From: Pseudomonas sp. GM79
Lineage (GTDB): Bacteria; Pseudomonadota; Gammaproteobacteria; Pseudomonadales; Pseudomonadaceae
Assembly: GCF_000282495.1 (NCBI RefSeq)
Contig: NZ_AKJE01000075.1
Span: forward strand, 1-64,000
Length of the DNA stretch: 64,000 nt
Reading direction: 5' to 3'
The notes under the pieces are model-generated. The model did no database searches and was not told the DNA's origin. It was given only the letters and a program-made list of their open reading frames with translations. Shown piece after piece: positions 58,712 through 64,000 of this stretch (the first letter of the stretch is position 1; every line of letters starts with the position of its first letter). The position numbers and the translations under genes were made by a program.

Positions 58712-59686
58712 ATGCAGCCCACCCCTGGATTGGTCGCGATTCTGGCCTATGACGGCCTATGCACTTTCGAATTCGGTATTGCCGTGGAGATCTTCGGCCT
58801 GGCGCGACCGGAGTTCGATTTCCCTTGGTATGAGCATCGAATCGTTGCCGTCGACCAAGGGCCGATGCGTGCCATGGGCGGCATCCAGGTGCTGGCCGAC
58901 GGCGGGATGGAACTGCTGGAAGAGGCGCGGACTATCATCATCCCCGGCTGGCGCGACCGCAGCGCGGCGGTGCCTGAACCCTTGCTCGCCGCCCTGCGCC
59001 AGGCCCATGCCCGGGGCGCGCGATTGCTGTCGATCTGTTCCGGGGTATTTGTACTGGCGGCCACCGGCTTGCTGGACGGTCACGGCGCCACGACGCATTG
59101 GCGCTACACCGCTGAACTGGCCGAGCGTTTTCCGGACATACAGGTGGACCCGGACGTGCTGTATGTCGATTCGGGCCAGTTGATCACCTCGGCCGGCAGC
59201 GCCGCAGGCATCGATGCCTGCCTGCACCTGGTCGCGCGGGATTTCGGCACTCAGGTGGCCAACTCGGTGGCGCGGCGCTTGGTGATGTCGCCGCAACGCA
59301 CCGGCGGTCAGGCGCAGTTCATTCCGTCACCGGTCAGCCCCACGCCACGCAGCGATCTGTCGCGGGTCATGCAGTGGGCGCGGGAGCGTCTGCACGAACC
59401 GCTGGAAGTTCGCGACCTGGCCAGCGAAGCGGCCATGAGTGAGCGCACGTTCCTGCGGCGGTTCACCGAAGCCAGTGGCCTGCCGCCCAAGGCATGGTTG
59501 CAGCATGAGCGCCTGGCCCGGGCCCGCGAATTGTTGGAGAGCACCCGCCAGAACACCGAGCAGATTGCCCAGCACTGCGGTTATCGTTCGGTGGAGAGTT
59601 TCAGGGTGGCGTTTCGCAGTGTGGTCGGCGTGCCGCCGTCGGTGTATCGGGAGCGGTTTGGGCGTGAGGTAAAGGCGATTTGTTGA
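58712..59686 (+). CDS. ftrA: FtrA-like GlxA-type transcriptional activator
   Basis: 324 residues. An N-terminal DJ-1/PfpI domain (LVAILAYDGLCTFEFGIAVEIFGLARPEF, TIIIPGWRDRSAAVPEPLLAALRQAHARGARLLSICSGVFVLAATGLLDGH) retains the elbow Cys in SICSGVF. The C-terminal AraC HTHs are VRDLASEAAMSERTFLRRFTEASGLPPKAW and TEQIAQHCGYRSVESFRVAFRSVVGVPP. The symbol FtrA (rhizobial name) is applied because close homologues carry it. The ATG at 58712 fits the family start. Divergent from the rhodanese gene, 101 bp apart. Confidence 0.85.
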   Translation: MQPTPGLVAILAYDGLCTFEFGIAVEIFGLARPEFDFPWYEHRIVAVDQGPMRAMGGIQVLADGGMELLEEARTIIIPGWRDRSAAVPEPLLAALRQAHARGARLLSICSGVFVLAATGLLDGHGATTHWRYTAELAERFPDIQVDPDVLYVDSGQLITSAGSAAGIDACLHLVARDFGTQVANSVARRLVMSPQRTGGQAQFIPSPVSPTPRSDLSRVMQWARERLHEPLEVRDLASEAAMSERTFLRRFTEASGLPPKAWLQHERLARARELLESTRQNTEQIAQHCGYRSVESFRVAFRSVVGVPPSVYRERFGREVKAIC

Positions 59687-59701
59687 GGTGTTATTGAGGG
59701 C

Positions 59702-59801
59702 CTCTTCGCGAGCAAGCCCGCTCCCACATTTAGTCTGCGTCGTACACAGATGTTGTGCTCAATAGAGATTCAGTGTGGGAGCGGGCTTGCTCGCGAAGGC
59801 G
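59702..59801. repeat. main-family REP pair
   Basis: Two main-family REP units in opposite orientation, about 100 bases in total, between ftrA and the convergent cobF gene. Confidence 0.88.
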
Positions 59802-59822
59802 CCAGCCCAACCACCGAAACCC

Positions 59823-60578
59823 TCAAGGCTTGCGCAACAGATAGGTATCCATAATCCACCCATGCGCCAGCCGCGCCGCCTTACGCACCCGTTCAATCTC
59901 ATCCGCGACATCCTTGAGCTTGCCGCTGATCAGGATTTCATCCGGCGTCCCCAGGTAAGCCCCCCAGTAAATCTCCGTCTCCTGATCGGCCACGTGATGG
60001 TAGGCATCTTGCGCATCCAGCATCACCACCAGGCTGTCGGCGTCACTCACCTGCCCCGCCGCCAACCGCCGGCCGGTGGTGATTTCAATCGAGCGCCCGA
60101 TGCAATTCAGCGGCACCTTATGTTGCGCCGCCAACGCCTGCACGCTGGTGATCCCGGGGATGACTTCGAACTCGAACACACACCGGCCTGACGCCAGAAT
60201 CGCCTGGAGGATCCGGATGGTACTGTCGTACAACGCAGGATCGCCCCACACCAGAAAACCGCCGCACTGATCGTCGGTCATTTCCTCGTTGATCAGCCGC
60301 TCGAAGGTCTGCTGCTTGGCGCGGTTCAGATCTTCGACGCTGGCCTTGTAGTCCACATCCCCGCGCTCCCGCTCCGGGCTGTGGGCTTCAACGAAGCGGT
60401 AGTCGCGATCGGTAATGTAGCGCTCACAGAGCTCGCGGCGCAGGTCGATCAGTTGGTCTTTGCTCTGGCCCTTGTCCATGAGGAAAAACACATCGACGTG
60501 GTTCAACGCCTTCACCGCCTGCATCGTGATGTAGTCGGGGTTGCCGGCGCCGACACCGATGACCAGAAGTTTTTTCAT
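59823..60578 (-). CDS. cobF: precorrin-6A synthase (deacetylating)
   Basis: 251 residues, SAM-dependent tetrapyrrole methyltransferase fold: LLVIGVGAGNPDYITMQAVKALNHVDVFFLMDKGQSKDQLIDLRRELCERYI, FLVWGDPALYDSTIRILQAIL, FEVIPGITSVQALAAQHKVPLNCIGRSIEITTGRRL. CobF methylates C-1 of precorrin-5 with loss of acetate, in aerobic cobalamin synthesis. The ATG at 60578 overlaps the stop of the phosphatase-like gene (TGATG), so the two are coupled. No other cob genes are in the window and no cobalamin riboswitch was seen upstream. Confidence 0.95.
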   Translation of the reverse strand: MKKLLVIGVGAGNPDYITMQAVKALNHVDVFFLMDKGQSKDQLIDLRRELCERYITDRDYRFVEAHSPERERGDVDYKASVEDLNRAKQQTFERLINEEMTDDQCGGFLVWGDPALYDSTIRILQAILASGRCVFEFEVIPGITSVQALAAQHKVPLNCIGRSIEITTGRRLAAGQVSDADSLVVMLDAQDAYHHVADQETEIYWGAYLGTPDEILISGKLKDVADEIERVRKAARLAHGWIMDTYLLRKP

Positions 60579-61150
60579 CAATGTGTTCCCTCAGGGTCCG
60601 TGCCCATCAAGCGTAGTCGCCAGCGACCGTTGAACCGCAATTCGATGGCCGACAACGGTTCGACGTCGATCTGGTTGAACGCCGCGCCCTGCAGCACCTG
60701 CATCAGTGCGGCGCGGATGACAAAAGGATGGGTGATGGCAACGATATGCCCCGGCGTCGCCTCAAGGGTATTCAACCACGCAGCCACCCGCTCACCGAGT
60801 TGTGCCACCGATTCTCCACCGTGGGATGCCGAGGTCGGGTCATTGAGCCAGGCCTGGAGCATCTCGGGTTCGGAGGTTTGCAGGTCGTCGAGCGACGCGC
60901 CTTTCCAGCGTCCGAAATCGCAATCTGCCAGTGCCGCGACAATCTCCACACCGTCGCCAAACAACTCAGCGGTTTGGCGGGTCCGCAGTTCCGGACCACA
61001 GAGCAAACGGGGGGTGCCCTTGAACTGGCGGCAACGCGACCCCTTCGCCGATTGCCAATCCATTTCCAACGGTTCGTTCGTAGGAAAACACGCCAATTTT
61101 TGTGCGACGGTTCGAGCGTGGCACATCAGGGTCAAGCGGGTCGCCTGCAC
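60578..61150 (-). CDS. histidine-phosphatase-family protein lacking the RHG motif
   Basis: 190 residues. The N-terminus RLTLMCHARTVAQKLACFPTNEPL stands where phosphoglycerate-mutase-like phosphatases have R-H-G-(E/T): the Arg is Cys10 and Gly is Ala12, though the catalytic His11 is retained. The rest follows the family (LLCGPELRTRQTAELFGDG, IAALADCDFGRWKGASLDDL, HGGESVAQLGERVAAWL, GHIVAITHPFVIRAALMQVLQ with the second catalytic His). It precedes and is translationally coupled to cobF, so a CobC-like role in cobalamin synthesis is tempting but the altered motif weakens it. The start is a GTG at 61150 with no clear SD. Confidence 0.82.
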   Translation of the reverse strand: MQATRLTLMCHARTVAQKLACFPTNEPLEMDWQSAKGSRCRQFKGTPRLLCGPELRTRQTAELFGDGVEIVAALADCDFGRWKGASLDDLQTSEPEMLQAWLNDPTSASHGGESVAQLGERVAAWLNTLEATPGHIVAITHPFVIRAALMQVLQGAAFNQIDVEPLSAIELRFNGRWRLRLMGTDPEGTH

Positions 61151-61283
61151 GGAAGATCACTCTGTCGATAGGATGGAAAACGGCACGACGCCGCGAACAA
61201 TCGGATCATTGTGCCGCAAGAAGCGCGCACTCTGAACGCATTCCTCGTAGCAGCTGCCGAACTCGCGTGGCTGCGTTCGGCCC

Positions 61284-61429
61284 TGTAGGAGCTGTCGAGC
61301 CTGCGAGGCTGCGATCGGCTGCGAAGCAGTCGTAAAACCAGAAGTCGCGGTGTGTCAGGCAGACCGCGTCAGCCGATTCACGACTGCTTCGCAGCCGATC
61401 GCAGCCTCGCAGGCTCGACAGCTCCTACA
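61284..61429. repeat. 50-base perfect inverted repeat (REP-like)
   Basis: Bases 61284-61333 and 61380-61429 are exact reverse complements, 46 bases apart. The outer part TGTAGGAGCTG is shared with the second REP family, but the inner TCGAGCCTGCGAGGCTGCG is different, so this is a variant element. It lies in the roughly 500-base gap before the RpiR gene. Confidence 0.9.
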
Positions 61430-61576
61430 GTCTCCAATTTCCCCCAAAAAATGGCGATATCTCACACATCCATGAGCGATGTCCTACAAAGCCAGTCGAC
61501 ATCCGCGTAGCCCCCGACGCACGGGGTTTCGCCCCATTCCGGGGCTTGGAAAATCCTCGGAAAAATTCGCTAGACA

Positions 61577-61592
61577 TGTAGCACACGTTACA
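61577..61592. promoter_or_regulatory. candidate operator upstream of rpiR-like gene
   Basis: Near-palindrome TGTAGCACACGTTACA (six-base half-sites TGTAGC and GTTACA with one mismatch), 61 bases before the chosen start at 61653. It may bind the RpiR-type regulator itself. Only one copy was noticed. The rest of the 61151-61652 gap holds the inverted repeat above and no gene. Confidence 0.35.
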
Positions 61593-61652
61593 CAAATACT
61601 GTTTTAGCAATTTATGAAACGAAACCGACACACCCATCCAGCAGGAGCCCGG

Positions 61653-62507
61653 ATGCCCTCTCTCAGAGACCTGATCACCGATCCCGGCCTGGAACTTACG
61701 CCGTCGGAACGCAAAGTCATACGTGCCTTGCTGGATCAGTACCCGCGTAACGGGCTGGGCCCGATGTCACGTCTGGCCGAACATGCCGGTGTCAGCGATC
61801 CGACCATCGTGCGGCTGGTAAAGAAGCTTGGTTTCAGCGGCTATGCTGACTTTCAGGAAGCCTTGCTCAGCGACATGGATGACCGCTTGCGCTCTCCCAG
61901 TACCCTGTTGCAACCCCGCGCCCATCTCAATAAAGATGACCCTTGGGGTCATTATCTGGCGAACAGCCATCGGGCATTGGTCGAGACCCAGGCGCTGACC
62001 CAACCCGAAGATGTACGAATTCTCATCGAATGGCTGCTCGACACCCGCCATCAGATCCATTGCTATGGCGGGCGCTTCAGCAGCTTCCTCGCCAACTATT
62101 TGCTCAACCATCTGCGCCTGCTGCGGCCCGGCTGTTTTGCCCTGGAAGACAACGCGCAATTGCCGGACCGGCTGTTCGACGTGCAGCGTCAGGACGTGGT
62201 GCTGGTGTTCGATTATCGCCGCTACCAGTCCCAGGCTCTGCGGGTCGCCAATGCCGCGAAGAGCCGACATGCGCGGGTCGTGCTGTTCACCGACATCTAC
62301 GCGTCACCGCTACGAGAAATGGCCGACCTGATCATCAGTGCCCCGGTGGAATCGGCGTCGGCCTTCGACTCGATGGTTCCGGCGCTGGCTCAGGTTGAAG
62401 CACTGGTTGCCTGCCTGTCACTGCGCAGCCCCGATCTGGCCGATCGCCTGGAAGGCATCGATGCCCTGCGGAACGACTTCGACACTCACCTGCTGGAGGA
62501 TAAATAA
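61653..62507 (+). CDS. RpiR/MurR-family regulator with SIS domain
   Basis: 284 residues. The N-terminal HTH (LELTPSERKVIRALLDQYPRNGLGPMSRLAEHAGVSDPTIVRLVKKLGFSGYADFQEALLSD) is typical of RpiR proteins. The C-terminal SIS domain has IHCYGGRFSSFLANYLLNHLRLL, DVVLVFDYRRYQSQALRVANAAKSRHARVVLFTDIYASPL and LIISAPVESASAFDSMVPALAQVEALVACLS. AGGAG precedes ATG 61653. The hydrolase gene starts two bases after its stop, so the regulator is in the operon it probably controls. Confidence 0.92.
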   Translation: MPSLRDLITDPGLELTPSERKVIRALLDQYPRNGLGPMSRLAEHAGVSDPTIVRLVKKLGFSGYADFQEALLSDMDDRLRSPSTLLQPRAHLNKDDPWGHYLANSHRALVETQALTQPEDVRILIEWLLDTRHQIHCYGGRFSSFLANYLLNHLRLLRPGCFALEDNAQLPDRLFDVQRQDVVLVFDYRRYQSQALRVANAAKSRHARVVLFTDIYASPLREMADLIISAPVESASAFDSMVPALAQVEALVACLSLRSPDLADRLEGIDALRNDFDTHLLEDK

Positions 62508-62509
62508 GG

Positions 62510-63154
62510 ATGTTCACGCTCCCCCACCACTCGCCCCGGGATTTGCCGTTTGCCACCGACCACACCGCGCTGTTGCTGGTGGACATGCAGCGTGCCTGGC
62601 TTGAGCCGCAGTTCGACGCGCACCTCAACGGGCCGGATGCCGAATACTTTCTGACCCGCGCCCACATGCAAGTGGTGCCCAATCAACGCCGGCTGCTCAG
62701 TGCCTTTCGTAATGCACGACAAAACGTGCTGCACACGCTCATCGAAAGCCTCACCGCCGATGGTCGCGATCGTTCGCTGGATCACAAACTCTCGGACATG
62801 CACCTGCCCAAGGGCAGCCCGCAAGCGCGAATCATCGATGACCTGACGCCGATCGAAAATGAAATCGTGTTGCCCAAGACCTCTTCCGGGGTCTTCAATT
62901 CCACCAACATCGATTACGTGCTGCGCAATCTTGAAACCCGACACCTGATCATCGCCGGCATCGTCACCGACCAGTGCGTCGACATGGCCGTGCGTGACGC
63001 CGCCGACCGCGGTTACTTGGTGACGCTGGTCGAAGATGCCTGCGCCACTTACACCGAACAACGGCATTACGCCTGCCTGAATGCCATCAAGGGCTACTGC
63101 TGGATCACCGACACCCGGACCGTACTCGGCCGGTTGCAGGAGATGCAGCCATGA
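62510..63154 (+). CDS. isochorismatase-family cysteine hydrolase
   Basis: 214 residues. Catalytic Asp in DHTALLLVDMQRAWLEPQF, Lys in IVLPKTSSGVFNSTNIDYVLRNLETRHLIIAGIVTDQCVDMAVRDAADRGYLVTLVEDACATY, with the nucleophile Cys in TDQCVD. It cleaves amide or enol-ether bonds in nitrogen compounds; relatives include biuret hydrolase-like and ureidoacrylate-type amidases. The two-base spacing after rpiR-like and the ATGA overlap with the next gene mark one operon. Confidence 0.92.
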   Translation: MFTLPHHSPRDLPFATDHTALLLVDMQRAWLEPQFDAHLNGPDAEYFLTRAHMQVVPNQRRLLSAFRNARQNVLHTLIESLTADGRDRSLDHKLSDMHLPKGSPQARIIDDLTPIENEIVLPKTSSGVFNSTNIDYVLRNLETRHLIIAGIVTDQCVDMAVRDAADRGYLVTLVEDACATYTEQRHYACLNAIKGYCWITDTRTVLGRLQEMQP

Positions 63155-64000
63155 GCGAACGCCTGTCGCCATTACCCATGACCACGATCGTCACCACCGA
63201 CCTGATCGGTGTGACACGCGGCCGTTCCTTTCCCACCGACGAACTCGAGGCCTATCAAGTGGCGGGCTGCGGCTGGGTGCCGGCCAACAGCGCCCTGACC
63301 CCGCAAGACATCATCGCTTCCGCCAATCCATGGGGCGCTTATGGCGACTTGCGGCTGATCCCCGACTTGAGCAGCCGCGTGACCGTCAACAACGGCCCGG
63401 ACGCCAACGCCCCGGCGCTGGACTTCATTCACGGCGATATTCGCGAAACCGATGGCCGCCCGTGGGGCGCTTGCCCGCGCACGCTGTTGCGCAACGAGGT
63501 GGAGCGTTATCGCAGCGAATTGGGACTGCAGATCAACGCCGCGTTCGAACATGAATTCAACCTCGGCAGCGGCGCGGCTGAGCATCTGGCGTTCTCTCTT
63601 GAGGCGCAGCGCCAGGGCGCCGAATTCGGCGGCTGGCTGCTCAGCGCACTGCGTGCCGGCGGTGTGGAGCCGGAGATGTTCCTGCCGGAATATGGCAAGC
63701 ACCAATACGAAATCACCTGCCGCCCCGCCCTCGGCGTCGCCGCCGCCGACCGCGCGGTGAACGTGCGCGAGATCACCCGTGAGATCGCCCGGCAAATGGG
63801 CCTGGACTTGAGTTTCGCGCCCAAGACCTCCGAGCAGGCGGTGTGCAATGGCGTGCATTTGCACGTGAGTCTGCAGGATCTGACCGGCCACCCGGTGATG
63901 TACGACGCCGGCACCAGCAACGGCCTGTCGACCCTCGGCCAGCATTGGGCCGCCGGCGTTCTGCATTATTTGCCGGCGCTCTGCGCCTTTACCGCGCCGA
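63151..64000 (+). CDS. glutamine-synthetase-family ligase, partial (runs off the right edge)
   Basis: At least 283 residues; the reading frame is open to the end of the window. The start ATG at 63151 overlaps the hydrolase stop. Seen: GVTRGRSFPTDELEAYQ, VPANSALTPQDIIA, the metal-binding acidic motif in NAAFEHEFNLGSGAAEH, EYGKHQYEITCRPALGVAAADRAVNVREITREIARQMGLDLSFAPKTSE, and VHLHVSLQD, which match the gamma-glutamylamide synthetase / PuuA branch rather than GlnA. It likely ligates glutamate to an amine, or uses a related acyl acceptor. With the isochorismatase and RpiR it suggests an amine or carbamoyl-compound catabolic route continuing beyond the window. Confidence 0.85.
   Translation, partial: MSERLSPLPMTTIVTTDLIGVTRGRSFPTDELEAYQVAGCGWVPANSALTPQDIIASANPWGAYGDLRLIPDLSSRVTVNNGPDANAPALDFIHGDIRETDGRPWGACPRTLLRNEVERYRSELGLQINAAFEHEFNLGSGAAEHLAFSLEAQRQGAEFGGWLLSALRAGGVEPEMFLPEYGKHQYEITCRPALGVAAADRAVNVREITREIARQMGLDLSFAPKTSEQAVCNGVHLHVSLQDLTGHPVMYDAGTSNGLSTLGQHWAAGVLHYLPALCAFTAP

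Noticed and set aside
38..59801. CRISPR array, because short repeats recur
   Set aside because: The repeats are dispersed, palindromic REP units in inverted pairs between genes, not regularly spaced direct repeats, and no cas gene is present.
61151..61283. Possible cobalamin riboswitch upstream of the cobF operon
   Set aside because: No B12-box-like sequence or conserved hairpin set was recognised on the minus strand here.

Overview
The window looks like a chromosomal segment of a fluorescens-group Pseudomonas. The base composition is GC-rich and the proteins read as typical Pseudomonas. Inverted pairs of Pseudomonas-type REP sequences (core GTGGGAGCGGGCTTGCTCGC) recur between genes, and two further hairpin REP families occur among them. 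No rRNA, tRNA, CRISPR array, transposase or phage module was seen. The one clearly foreign-looking gene is an AT-rich lipoprotein at 24057-25418.

Left part (1-11.1 kb): a RidA-like protein, a GlxA/AraC regulator, then one leftward operon of about 9.3 kb. In transcription order it holds a GntR regulator, a DapA-family lyase, an aldehyde dehydrogenase, an FAD amine oxidoreductase, a glycine-betaine-type ABC importer (binding protein, ATPase, two permeases) and a proline-racemase-family protein. The set resembles the logic of hydroxyproline catabolism, but the racemase homologue has Gly in place of the second catalytic Cys and Ala in place of the usual His. The substrate is therefore open.

11.5-23.5 kb: an Lrp regulator is divergent from an unusual trio (LysE exporter, extra PanB, MaoC dehydratase). 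An agmatine/putrescine cluster follows, with a Tat-exported agmatine-deiminase paralogue, a PotF-like binding protein, AguB, AguA and a LysR regulator. A complete PhnD/C/E/E-like oxyanion importer comes next.

23.5-37 kb: mixed genes. These include a 24-residue membrane peptide, the foreign repeat lipoprotein, a secreted nuclease, DNA ligase D, a cupin, a TerB-like protein, phosphatidylcholine synthase, a tandem UspA protein and a methyltransferase.

36.5-42.8 kb: this is the most interesting part. A DipZ-like CcdA-thioredoxin protein and two small exported proteins, an OmpR/EnvZ-type two-component system, and an MNIO (DUF692) plus DUF2063 peptide-modification pair lie close together. Three copies of one operator, GTATC-N13-GATAC-N5-RATAC, sit upstream of the small-protein operon, the two-component genes and the MNIO pair. 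This predicts one regulon, plausibly metal or thiol stress. No standard DUF2282 precursor peptide gene accompanies the MNIO pair.

43-64 kb: a SAM methyltransferase; dhcR with dhcA-dhcB-atoB (3-ketoacid CoA transfer and thiolysis); several regulator-enzyme pairs; an AraC / EamA exporter / B12-type radical SAM group; an exported protein and an esterase; an orphan basic amino-acid binding protein; a GATase; a rhodanese divergent from FtrA; cobF with a histidine-phosphatase variant lacking the RHG motif; and an RpiR - isochorismatase - glutamine-synthetase-like operon that runs off the right edge. Start codons were chosen by eye from Shine-Dalgarno spacing and family N-termini. No database search was run.
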